Positions 43,839 through 51,576 of a DNA stretch of 64,000 nucleotides are shown here, piece after piece (positions within the stretch are counted from its first letter, which is position 1; each line of letters opens with the position of its first letter). The notes below the pieces were generated by a model, which did no database searches, had not been told where the DNA came from, and saw only the letters and a list, made by a program, of their open reading frames with translations. This stretch comes from VBWE01 sp943372645 (GTDB lineage: Bacteria > Bacteroidota > Bacteroidia > Palsa-965). The position numbers and the translations under genes were made by a program. The stretch is taken from assembly GCA_943372645.1 (NCBI GenBank), contig CALRZN010000023.1:1-64000 (forward strand), written 5' to 3'.

Positions 43839-44852
43839 TTAGCGGACTGCCACTTCTTCGTTCTCCTGCTGCGGTGCCGTTTTTTTCTGTTTATGTTTAA
43901 ACGCTTCCCGGGGTGTGAGGCCGAGCAGGCGGAACATTTCCATGTCCTGGTTAAACTCCGGGTTGGGAGTCGTCAGTAATTTATCACCGGCAAAAATGGA
44001 ATTGGCACCGGCCATAAAGCAAAGTGCCTGTCCTTCCATGGACATATCGAGGCGACCTGCCGAAAGGCGTACCACGGTTCCCGGCATTACCATGCGGGTG
44101 GTGGCAATCATGCGTACCATGTCCCAAACCGGCACCGGTGGCCGTTTTTCGAGCGGCGTACCTTCTACCGGCACCAGCGCATTAATCGGCACGGAATCGG
44201 GATGTGTTTCCAGGTTGGCCAGCGTAAGCAGCATGTTTATGCGATCGTCCACCGATTCGCCCATTCCGATAATGCCGCCGGAACATACGGTAACGCCGGC
44301 TTTGCGGGCATTGTCCAGTGTTTTCAGGCGGTCGTCGTAAGTGCGGGTGGTGATGATGGTTTCGTAAAATTCAGCGGAGCTGTCGATGTTGTGGTTGTAA
44401 GCATACAGGCCGGCGTCAGCCAGTTTCTGCGCCTGCGATTCGGTAAGCATGCCGAGCGTGCAGCATACTTCCATGCCTTTTCCGGTGATGCCTTTCACCA
44501 TTTCAATCACCTTGTCGAAATCGCGGTTATCGCGCACTTCGCGCCAGGCAGCGCCCAGGCACATGCGCGATGCGCCGGAGGCTTTGGCGTTTTCAGCCGC
44601 ATCGAGTACATCCTGTAAAGGAAGTAAACGGTGTACATCAACGCCGGTGTGATAACGTGCTGCCTGCGGGCAGTACGAACAGTCTTCGGGACATCCGCCC
44701 GTTTTAATAGAAAGCAGTGAACTTACCTGCACTTCGCCCGCCGGGTGATGCGCACGGTGAACCGTGGCTGCCCGGTAAACCAGTTCAAGCAGGGGTGTAT
44801 TATAAATTTCCAGAATTTCAGCTGGCGTCCAGTTGTGTCGTGATGTGCTCAT
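43839..44852 (-). CDS. bioB: Biotin synthase (radical SAM)
   Basis: BioB inserts sulfur into dethiobiotin. The 337-residue radical SAM enzyme has its CxxxCxxC cluster motif in GGCPEDCSYCPQAA (Cys54, 58, 61), the AYNHNIDSSAEFYETI block and the Arg/Cys residues that hold the second [2Fe-2S] cluster (SGGIIGMGE; VRLSAGRLDM). It heads the run bioB, outer membrane protein, bioF, bioD. A promoter lies so close (44864-44893) that the leader would be only a few bases. Genes for bioC/bioH-type pimeloyl synthesis are not in the window. Confidence 0.96.
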   Translation of the reverse strand: MSTSRHNWTPAEILEIYNTPLLELVYRAATVHRAHHPAGEVQVSSLLSIKTGGCPEDCSYCPQAARYHTGVDVHRLLPLQDVLDAAENAKASGASRMCLGAAWREVRDNRDFDKVIEMVKGITGKGMEVCCTLGMLTESQAQKLADAGLYAYNHNIDSSAEFYETIITTRTYDDRLKTLDNARKAGVTVCSGGIIGMGESVDDRINMLLTLANLETHPDSVPINALVPVEGTPLEKRPPVPVWDMVRMIATTRMVMPGTVVRLSAGRLDMSMEGQALCFMAGANSIFAGDKLLTTPNPEFNQDMEMFRLLGLTPREAFKHKQKKTAPQQENEEVAVR

Positions 44853-44863
44853 ACCAATACTAA

Positions 44864-44893
44864 CAAAGATAGTTTTTTTTCGTTCCCGGCAAA
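44864..44893 (-). promoter_or_regulatory. Promoter of the bioB operon, near-leaderless
   Basis: TTTG (44890-44893), 18-nt spacer, TATCTTTG (44864-44871) on the minus strand. Only 11 nt separate the -7 element from the bioB start, so the transcript probably has a very short leader. No BirA-type palindrome was recognised. Confidence 0.65.
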
Positions 44894-44982
44894 ATCTGCC
44901 CGCTCCGCATTCGCCCGCTTATATCTGATTTGTAAGCCCGGGGCCGGAAATTCGGTAGCTTTGCCCGGACAAAGATAACACG

Positions 44983-45669
44983 ATGCGTATTGATATTTTA
45001 ACCGTACTGCCCGAACTGCTGGTTAGTCCGTTCGCGCACAGCATTTTAAAACGTGCACAGGACAAGGGCCTCGTGGAAGTGAACGTGGTAAACCTGCGGG
45101 ACTACGCCACAGACAAACACAAGTCGGTAGACGACTACCCGTTTGGCGGCGGCGCGGGCATGGTGATGAAAATTGAACCCATTGCGGCCTGTATTGAAGA
45201 CCTGAAAAGCCAGCGCACGTACGATGAAATCATTTACATGAGTCCGGACGGGGAACTGCTGGATCAGCCGCTTGCAAACCGCATGTCGGGACAACAGACG
45301 TTGATGATACTTTGCGGCCATTACAAGGGCGTGGACGAACGCATCCGCGAACATTTTATTACAAAAGAAATCTCCATCGGCAACTACGTGCTTTCGGGCG
45401 GCGAGCTGGGCGCGGCGGTGCTGTGCGACAGCATTATAAGGCTTATTCCGGGGGTGATAAGCGACGAAACCTCGGCCCTCTCCGACTCGTTCCAGGACAA
45501 CCTGCTGGCACCGCCGGTGTATACGCGCCCGGCTGAGTTCCGGGGCTGGACGGTACCCGAAGTGCTGCTGTCCGGCCATGCGGCCAAAATTGACGCGTGG
45601 CGGTATGAAGAATCGCTGAAACGGACGAAAGAAAGGCGGCCGGAACTACTTGAAGAAAAGAAGCCATAA
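44983..45669 (+). CDS. trmD: tRNA (guanine-37-N1)-methyltransferase
   Basis: TrmD methylates G37 next to the anticodon, preventing frameshifts. The 228-residue SPOUT-class protein has YPFGGGAGMVMKIEPI around 52-67, ILCGHYKGVDERI and the trefoil knot block EISIGNYVLSGGELGAAV. It ends in the helical C-terminal domain. TAGCTTTG at 44956-44963 is a likely -7 element. It sits upstream of rplS, the usual pairing in bacteria, but rplS has its own promoter too. Confidence 0.96.
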   Translation: MRIDILTVLPELLVSPFAHSILKRAQDKGLVEVNVVNLRDYATDKHKSVDDYPFGGGAGMVMKIEPIAACIEDLKSQRTYDEIIYMSPDGELLDQPLANRMSGQQTLMILCGHYKGVDERIREHFITKEISIGNYVLSGGELGAAVLCDSIIRLIPGVISDETSALSDSFQDNLLAPPVYTRPAEFRGWTVPEVLLSGHAAKIDAWRYEESLKRTKERRPELLEEKKP

Positions 45670-45683
45670 ACTTTTTCAGAAAG

Positions 45684-45715
45684 TTTGGTTTTGCACCAAA
45701 AAGCTTCTATATTTG
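45684..45715 (+). promoter_or_regulatory. Promoter of rplS
   Basis: TTTG (45684-45687), 20-nt spacer, TATATTTG (45708-45715); the start codon is 36 nt downstream. Confidence 0.75.
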
Positions 45716-45750
45716 CGCTCCATTTCGGAAAAAGCTAACAAAACAGTACC

Positions 45751-46119
45751 ATGAACTTATTACAATACGCTACAGAGCAATTAGTTACGAAAACGAATCA
45801 CCCGAGCTTTAAAGCCGGCGATACCGTAACTGTACATTATAAAATTAAAGAAGGCGACAAAGAACGTATCCAGATGTTCTCGGGCGTTGTGCTTCAGCGC
45901 AAAGGCCACGATGCCACACACACGTTTACCGTACGCAAAATGTCGAACGGAATTGGTGTTGAGCGTATCTTCCCGATTCACTCGCCCTTTATCGAACTCA
46001 TTGAAGTGAAAAAACGCGGTGTTGTTCGTCGTGCACGTATTTTCTACCTGCGCAACCTCACCGGTAAAAAAGCACGTATCCAGGAAAAAATCCAGATCGC
46101 TGCTGAACCGACTGCATAA
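45751..46119 (+). CDS. rplS: 50S ribosomal protein L19
   Basis: The 122-residue protein matches L19 in length and in the blocks FKAGDTVTVHYKIKEGDKER, FSGVVLQRKGHDATHTFTVR and GVERIFPIHSPFIELIEV. L19 binds at the 30S-50S interface of the ribosome. The usual trmD-rplS order is kept. A strong terminator follows. Confidence 0.97.
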   Translation: MNLLQYATEQLVTKTNHPSFKAGDTVTVHYKIKEGDKERIQMFSGVVLQRKGHDATHTFTVRKMSNGIGVERIFPIHSPFIELIEVKKRGVVRRARIFYLRNLTGKKARIQEKIQIAAEPTA

Positions 46120-46143
46120 GTCGATTTACATAAACTCTATACA

Positions 46144-46178
46144 GAAAGCCCTTCGTTTCATTACGGAGGGCTTTTTTG
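46144..46178 (+). terminator. Intrinsic terminator of rplS
   Basis: Stem aaagcccttcg/cggagggcttt (one G-T pair) followed by six T, 25 nt after the rplS stop codon. Confidence 0.88.
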
Positions 46179-46330
46179 TTAATCATTTTTTGATAATAAC
46201 ATGACCCCGCACTAACCCCGTTTTTACACACCCGCCTTATCTTTGTACCCGTACAGGTGAATATCCTACAGGACCTCCCCGGCTTCCGAAACCGCCTTGC
46301 ATAAACGCATTTTTTACAACTGTTTATTGC

Positions 46331-47650
46331 ATGAAAACCGTCCTCCTGTCCGGCCTGTTGTTTATTGCTGCTGCTGTCCATGCACAGATCAGCCTCTCTG
46401 CCCTGGGAACACCATACACCGAAAATTTTAATACGTTGCCCAATGCAACCGACGGAAGCCCGCTGGCCTCGTGGACGAACAACAGCACACTCACCGGCTG
46501 GTACATTGACGAATCGGCCGGCGCGGCAGACGACAAACCGATTATTGAGTCGAGCTGCGGCCCGGCAGCTTCCAATGTGAACAATACCGGCAGTTCCTAC
46601 ATCATTGCATCAGGCAGCGACCGCAGCCTTGGTTCACGCCCGGCCGGAAGTACCAACACGGTGTACACCGGTTTGCGCGTGGTAAACAATACGGGCAGCA
46701 CCATCACCTCGTTTTACATCCGCTACACCGGCGAACAATGGTCTGTTGCCGAAAACGTAAACTCCGGCACCTGCCTGCCCTACTGCGTTAACTCACTAAC
46801 GTTTGATTACCAGGTGGGCGCCACCTCACTTACGGCCGGCAGCTGGACCAACGAACCCACGCTCACGTTTACACAACTGCATAACTGTACACTGGGCACC
46901 TGCACAGGCAGTTCTGCACAACGCGTGGCGCTTGATGGTAATCAGTCTTCGAACCAGGTCAGCATTTCGGCCTGTGTAACGGTTACGGTGAACAACGGGC
47001 AGGAAATCTGGTTCCGCTGGGTAGATGTGGACAACGGTGCCAACGACCACCACCTGCAGGTTGACGACCTGGAAGTTTGGCCGTTTGATATTTCATGCGC
47101 AACTATTCTGCCGGTTGAACTCACTGCGTTCAATGCAAAACAGGCCGGAAACGCTACGCAGCTGAACTGGCAGACTGCCTCCGAAACCAACTGCGATTAT
47201 TTTATCGTGGAGCGTTCCACCGATGGCGAAACATTCAGCGAAATAACCCGTGTAAACGGACACGGCACTACCTCGCAGTACAACGATTATGTGGCTTACG
47301 ATTACGCGCCGCAGGAAGGTGTAAACTATTACCGTTTGAAACAGGTTGATTACAACGGCAGTGTAAATTACAGCACCATTGTGCCGGTTGTATTCCGCAT
47401 GAACCCGATCGAACTCCAGGCGTTTGTGAACAACGGAAATCAGTTACAGGTAAATGCTTCGGGGCTTTCAGATGGAGCTGCCCTGGTAGAAGTAACTGAT
47501 CTTTACGGGAAAATAATTCAGCAGGTACAGATCACTGCTTCGGAAGGGGTGCTGAAAAAACAACTTTCGCTGGAAGGCCTGGCCGGTGCGGTTTACTTTG
47601 TGCGTGTGAGCGACGGGCGGCAGGTGTATGTGGGGAAGTTTGTGCGGTGA
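46331..47650 (+). CDS. T9SS-sorted extracellular protein
   Basis: The 439-residue protein has a signal peptide (VLLSGLLFIAAAVHAQ) and a beta-rich N-terminal domain of about 250 residues (YTENFNTLPNATDGSPLASW). Then comes a fibronectin-III/Ig-like segment starting LPVELTAFNAKQAGNATQLNW and containing CDYFIVERSTDGETF, widespread in Bacteroidota secreted proteins. The last ~75 residues resemble the T9SS sorting domain (VTDLYGKIIQQVQI; GAVYFVRVSDGRQVYVGKFV). Secretion via the Por system is inferred. The N-terminal domain resembles the 'endonuclease/PEP-CTERM-like' beta domains with YTENF start, but no catalytic residues are recognised. Confidence 0.82.
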   Translation: MKTVLLSGLLFIAAAVHAQISLSALGTPYTENFNTLPNATDGSPLASWTNNSTLTGWYIDESAGAADDKPIIESSCGPAASNVNNTGSSYIIASGSDRSLGSRPAGSTNTVYTGLRVVNNTGSTITSFYIRYTGEQWSVAENVNSGTCLPYCVNSLTFDYQVGATSLTAGSWTNEPTLTFTQLHNCTLGTCTGSSAQRVALDGNQSSNQVSISACVTVTVNNGQEIWFRWVDVDNGANDHHLQVDDLEVWPFDISCATILPVELTAFNAKQAGNATQLNWQTASETNCDYFIVERSTDGETFSEITRVNGHGTTSQYNDYVAYDYAPQEGVNYYRLKQVDYNGSVNYSTIVPVVFRMNPIELQAFVNNGNQLQVNASGLSDGAALVEVTDLYGKIIQQVQITASEGVLKKQLSLEGLAGAVYFVRVSDGRQVYVGKFVR

Positions 47651-47654
47651 AGGG

Positions 47655-48029
47655 CTATTCGCCGATTGCTTTAAATAGATCATGCAATTCCGCATCCTCT
47701 CCTGGATTATTCAACCACTTTTTCCCGTTTTGGGTTGCGTAGTATAGTTCGAAATCCCCGTGATCAGATTCATTTTCTGAATCATTAATGATACGCACAT
47801 TGTCAAGTACGCAAAAAAATCCGAACAAGGTTGATTCGGTTACTTCTTTCATAACTCTAATTACATTCGCCCTGTCTGATGGTTCCAGGTTTCTAAACCA
47901 TTGCGAGAGTTTCAACATTTCCGATGTTGGTGGATTTCCAATCGGCTCATCCAGTTCTTCTATTGTGTTTTTAATGGCATTTTGTCCAACGTATCTGTTA
48001 ATAGCCAGAACAAACTTTTCTTTGATCAT
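47655..48029 (-). CDS. Hypothetical protein, small and soluble
   Basis: The 124-residue protein has no signal or membrane segment. It has a helical N-terminal half (PTSEMLKLSQWFRNLEPSDR; ANVIRVMKEVTESTLFGFF) and an acidic C-terminal half. I do not recognise a family; the size and neighbours are in line with an immunity- or toxin-antitoxin-type accessory gene, which is only a guess. It converges with the T9SS gene, 4 nt apart. Confidence 0.6.
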   Translation of the reverse strand: MIKEKFVLAINRYVGQNAIKNTIEELDEPIGNPPTSEMLKLSQWFRNLEPSDRANVIRVMKEVTESTLFGFFCVLDNVRIINDSENESDHGDFELYYATQNGKKWLNNPGEDAELHDLFKAIGE

Positions 48030-48077
48030 GAATTATAATGAGCTTATATTATTTTGTAAATGCGAACCCTATACTCG

Positions 48078-48329
48078 TCAATTTATACGCAAATCATTTC
48101 TGATCTGTTTTGAAAGCTCCCATGCATCAACTCCTTTGTCCTCACCAGAAAGCATGGCTGCTTTGCGGCGTTCGATTTCTTGCATATCTTCATCACTGAG
48201 AACAATTTCATTGCCCTGGTTACACAGGTGTTCTTCAATCATTGCATTCAGCACAAGCAAAAAATCCGGGTCAACATGGTCCAAATAATCGTGCAGTTTT
48301 TTGCGGAGTTTTACGTTATCTGGTTTCAT
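48078..48329 (-). CDS. Antitoxin-like small protein
   Basis: The 83-residue protein ends in a stretch like that of TIGR02574-type addiction-module components (DEDMQEIERRKAAMLSGEDK then VDAWEL). These usually pair with a RelE/ParE toxin. The N-terminal half is helical (LRKKLHDYLDHVDPDFLLVL). No RelE/ParE-like gene is adjacent; the downstream neighbour is the 124-residue hypothetical protein. So either an orphan antitoxin or a different regulator. It lies between ogt and the hypothetical gene on one strand. Confidence 0.5.
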   Translation of the reverse strand: MKPDNVKLRKKLHDYLDHVDPDFLLVLNAMIEEHLCNQGNEIVLSDEDMQEIERRKAAMLSGEDKGVDAWELSKQIRNDLRIN

Positions 48330-48360
48330 AATCTTAAAAATACATACTTTATTTCAGCTA

Positions 48361-48843
48361 TCAAAACAACTCCTCCTGCTTCCCGAAAATCAATTCCCGC
48401 TCATGTTTCAGCAGCCACTGTTTGCGGTGCAGGCCGCCGGCGTAACCGGTAAGGCTGCCGTCGCTGCCGATGACGCGGTGGCAGGGGTAAATGATGGCGA
48501 TGTTGTTTTTGCCGTTGGTGGTGCCTACGGCGCGTATGGCTTTTACATCGCCGATGCGTTTCGAAAGTTCGAGGTACGAAACCGTTTTCCCGAACGGAAT
48601 TTCCAGTAGTTCCTTCCACACTTTCTGCTGAAAATCGGTTCCCTCCTGCTCCATCGGCAGATCGAACTGCTGCAGCGTGCCGGCAAAATACGCGTTCAGC
48701 TGTTTTTCCGTTTCATCAAAAAGCGGGTCGGCCGATTCTTCATACCGTTTGGAATCTGCAAAATGAAGCTGGAACAGGTGCCCGCTGGTAATGCCCATTT
48801 CGAGCAACCCGACAGGTGAATTGATGTACCGGTACAATTTCAT
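48361..48843 (-). CDS. ogt: Methylated-DNA-protein-cysteine methyltransferase
   Basis: The protein repairs O6-alkylguanine by moving the alkyl group to its own Cys. The 160-residue form has the active site PCHRVIG (Cys121), the RAVG arginine finger (IRAVGTTNG) and the helix-turn-helix (IPFGKTVSYLELSKRIGD). The frame is open 28 codons upstream, without family similarity; MKLYRYINSPVG at 48843 is the natural start. No AdaA-type N-terminal domain is present. Confidence 0.95.
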   Translation of the reverse strand: MKLYRYINSPVGLLEMGITSGHLFQLHFADSKRYEESADPLFDETEKQLNAYFAGTLQQFDLPMEQEGTDFQQKVWKELLEIPFGKTVSYLELSKRIGDVKAIRAVGTTNGKNNIAIIYPCHRVIGSDGSLTGYAGGLHRKQWLLKHERELIFGKQEELF

Positions 48844-49008
48844 AGTGCAGCAGATGTGTGTGTTACGTTGCAAATATAAACCAACAGGCAGCGACCGCTT
48901 CCGCTCTTCTTGTTTTCTTTTCACCACGCCGATTCAGAATCCGTTGAAAAGTTTCTTTGCCTGTACCGTATCCGTTTCCTAATGTTGCCGGTATAAATAA
49001 ACGAAACG

Positions 49009-49608
49009 ATGTGGCACGACTGTATTGAGCTTTTAAAAACGCATTACAAACTGGTGTTTGCAGCACTGGCGCTGTGGATTGTTATTGCACAGTTCCGCAA
49101 AACGCAGCGCTGGCGGAGCGGGCAGTTTATCACGGCCAAGTTTGAAGCCATCCGCAACAATCCGTACACCACCATTATACAGGAAATGCTCGACTGGAAC
49201 GAAAGCACGCTGCTTATTCCTTATAAAGGAGAAGATGTGCCGGTTCACTTCACGGATGAGAAACTGGTATGGATGCTGCGCCCGCACAAACTGGATGCTG
49301 CGCTTACGGATGAAGAAGCCGCACTGCGTTTTGCGTTCGATCAGTACATCAACGACCTGGAGCAGATCAATTACCTGCAGCAGTCGGGGCTTCTTAAAAT
49401 ACGCGACATCAAACCATTTTACGGTTACTGGTTCGAAATAATGGGACGGAAAAAAAACGGGCGCAAAGGCGAACGCACCATCCAGGCCATTCACAACTAC
49501 CTGGTACATTACCGCCACGACGGCGCGCTGCGGCTGATACGCAACTGCGGTTTTTACAATATGCGGTATGATGAAGCTGCTGCCGGGTATCAGAAACCGG
49601 AATTATGA
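49009..49608 (+). CDS. Hypothetical membrane-anchored protein
   Basis: The 199-residue protein has one hydrophobic segment near the N-terminus (KLVFAALALWIVIAQF, about 14-29) and a soluble helical remainder (FEAIRNNPYTTIIQEML; LRFAFDQYINDLEQINY; GERTIQAIHNYLVHYRHDG). No family recognised. It precedes the injection-system operon but is separated by a strong terminator, so it is probably unrelated. Confidence 0.65.
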   Translation: MWHDCIELLKTHYKLVFAALALWIVIAQFRKTQRWRSGQFITAKFEAIRNNPYTTIIQEMLDWNESTLLIPYKGEDVPVHFTDEKLVWMLRPHKLDAALTDEEAALRFAFDQYINDLEQINYLQQSGLLKIRDIKPFYGYWFEIMGRKKNGRKGERTIQAIHNYLVHYRHDGALRLIRNCGFYNMRYDEAAAGYQKPEL

Positions 49609-49636
49609 CCGCCATCATCTTTTATTCATATTGCAG

Positions 49637-49675
49637 AAACACCTGTTTAACCATATTAAGCAGGTGTTTTTTTTA
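49637..49675 (+). terminator. Intrinsic terminator upstream of the injection-system operon
   Basis: A stem aaacacctg/caggtgttt, extended inward by ttaa/ttaa, is followed by eight T. It ends transcription from the 49.0-kb gene. The remaining ~170 nt to the promoter at 49848 are AT-rich and show no other feature. Confidence 0.88.
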
Positions 49676-49847
49676 TTCCGGCAATCATTTATCAACAGAT
49701 TCACAAAATATTTATTACATCACTATTAACAACCTTTGAGATATACGTTTCATTTTCAGTGATTAAAGGTTACTTGTTTTCGACCAATCGGCTTATTTAT
49801 TTTCATTCTAAGCGATTATAGCATGTTGTAATCCGTTGACAAAGGTA

Positions 49848-49878
49848 TTGGCTTGTTAATAGTTATAGAATAGGTTTG
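49848..49878 (+). promoter_or_regulatory. Promoter of the contractile injection-system operon
   Basis: TTG (49848-49850), 20-nt spacer, TAGGTTTG (49871-49878) match the Bacteroidota consensus. The first gene starts 46 nt downstream, and no other terminator or clear promoter is seen until the window end. Confidence 0.7.
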
Positions 49879-49924
49879 CTTCCGCAGGATTACGATTAAC
49901 ACCAATTCATTTTACCGGATAAAT

Positions 49925-50503
49925 ATGATTGACCGCGCCCTGAGTTTCCTGAAAGACGAGCTGAATGTTTATATCAAAGCCAAAACCGGCGACAGTGACA
50001 AGGCGGTTTTGACCAAGCTCGTTGAACAGTCGGGAACTTCGCTGTTAACCGGTAACGAACTCATCGCCATTTCGCTGGTCAATGTAGAAGAAGAACGCAC
50101 CATGCGTGCGCAGGGGCACCAGGTGGTAATGAATAACGGGGCGTACAGCCTCGCCAACCCGGAAATCCGGCTTAACCTTTACGTCCTCTTTGTCGGTTAC
50201 AACAAACAGCACCATAAGGAAGAACTGGCGCTCATTTCGCTGATTGCGCAGTTTTTCCAGATCCGCAACGTGTTTGAAAACACGGAATATCCGCAGTTGG
50301 GCGACGCCATTGAAAAACTGATTGTTGAATTATACTCCCTCAACTTCGAACAGCAGAACCAGCTCTGGGCCTCTATCGGCGCCAAGTACATGCCTTCGCT
50401 GCTGTTTAAGGTGCGGATGATTATCGTAAACGAAAAAGTACCCGGTCTCACCGGCTCGGGTATTGGTACAATGGAACATTCATTTGCCGCCGGGCGCGAA
50501 TAA
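49925..50503 (+). CDS. Injection-system tail terminator (DUF4255, Pvc16/Afp16-like)
   Basis: The 192-residue protein fits DUF4255: MIDRALSFLKDELNVYIKAK, an Ile/Leu-rich beta core (LNLYVLFVGYNKQHHKEELA) and EKLIVELYSLNFEQQNQLW. In Afp and PVC particles the DUF4255 protein (Afp16/Pvc16) caps the distal end of the tube and sheath and sets length. It opens the operon here, as in many Bacteroidota eCIS loci. It is 6 nt from the next gene. Confidence 0.88.
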   Translation: MIDRALSFLKDELNVYIKAKTGDSDKAVLTKLVEQSGTSLLTGNELIAISLVNVEEERTMRAQGHQVVMNNGAYSLANPEIRLNLYVLFVGYNKQHHKEELALISLIAQFFQIRNVFENTEYPQLGDAIEKLIVELYSLNFEQQNQLWASIGAKYMPSLLFKVRMIIVNEKVPGLTGSGIGTMEHSFAAGRE

Positions 50504-50509
50504 GCTGTT

Positions 50510-51547
50510 ATGGAAACTGTATATAAACGACTCTTTTATTTCGACCTGGTTCATCCGTTTTATACAAGCGGTAAATCAAACGATTTCCGTTTCCATGCCT
50601 TATCCGATACCGAAAGCCTGCTCCGCCGTAACCATTGCATTTTTCACGGGCGCAGTAACAACCCCACCGTTTTATCACGCGAAAAAAGTCCGGGCACACC
50701 CATGGTAACCATGGCCGCAGGAACAGAACTGTTCTGGGGCATGCAACTGCTGAATGTACCGTTTGTAAATTATACGGCACAGGCATCGGGCACAGGTAAC
50801 ATTACCTGTTACATCAATGTGAATCTGACTACCGGTGCAGTTACTTCTGCCGGAAACGATCCGGAAGTAGAAGCGGGCGGACTGCTTACTGCTGTAAAAG
50901 CGCGCACAGCAGGAACCACGATTTATCATACGCTGGTTTCGAACAATAATTTAAAACTGCAGCTGAAAGACCCGCGCGGCAATGTGCTCTGGACCCGCAA
51001 CTATATCGGCATGGCCGGGAAAGAAATTGCGGTGCCTGTACCTGCCGGACGCAAGGGTTTATTTGCCGTACTGGAAGACACCGGAACACCAGCGTATTAT
51101 TTTGTTCACGACGAAATTACCGGCAGCAGTTTTGCCGGGATCATACAACTTATTACACCTTCATTCTTATACGATGGTAAAGAATTTTTCAGAATCACCT
51201 TCGCTGCAAAGGAAGTCACGTGGAAGTATTACTTCGTATCGCGTGCAATGTCGGCCGCCGACATGATTACCCGTTTGCGCGTGATCGACAACGGCTACAC
51301 GGCTATTGACGACCTGCATACCGAAATAACCTTTACTGATCCGGCCGCACTGGCCGACGGTGATCCGGTAGGCAGTGTGTTTAATCCGGGCGATGCAATT
51401 GTAAAAGTTGCTTCGGCAGCTCCGGTTGCTTACCGGGAAAAGCCACGTAAAAAAATCGAGTTGCAGGACAGCAGCCTGCCGCGCATTGAAAATCTTTCCA
51501 ACCCGGATCCTTCCGGACCGGACGCCATAATGATCATACAAGTTTAA
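50510..51547 (+). CDS. Unrecognised injection-system protein between cap and sheath
   Basis: The 345-residue protein has no signal peptide. It begins METVYKRLFYFDLVHPFYTS, and the N-terminal ~100 residues are followed by a mainly beta region (KLQLKDPRGNVLWTRNYIGM; GLFAVLEDTGTPAYYFVHDE). It ends in a linker-like tail (SLPRIENLSNPDPSGPDAIM) and hydrophobic residues. I cannot assign a family. Its fixed place between the terminator and sheath genes, and 6-nt and 29-nt spacings, argue that it is a structural or assembly part, for example a cap, adaptor or collar. It matches no Afp/PVC component by order. Confidence 0.7.
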   Translation: METVYKRLFYFDLVHPFYTSGKSNDFRFHALSDTESLLRRNHCIFHGRSNNPTVLSREKSPGTPMVTMAAGTELFWGMQLLNVPFVNYTAQASGTGNITCYINVNLTTGAVTSAGNDPEVEAGGLLTAVKARTAGTTIYHTLVSNNNLKLQLKDPRGNVLWTRNYIGMAGKEIAVPVPAGRKGLFAVLEDTGTPAYYFVHDEITGSSFAGIIQLITPSFLYDGKEFFRITFAAKEVTWKYYFVSRAMSAADMITRLRVIDNGYTAIDDLHTEITFTDPAALADGDPVGSVFNPGDAIVKVASAAPVAYREKPRKKIELQDSSLPRIENLSNPDPSGPDAIMIIQV

Positions 51548-51576
51548 CACAACACAAAAACTAACACTAACAACTC

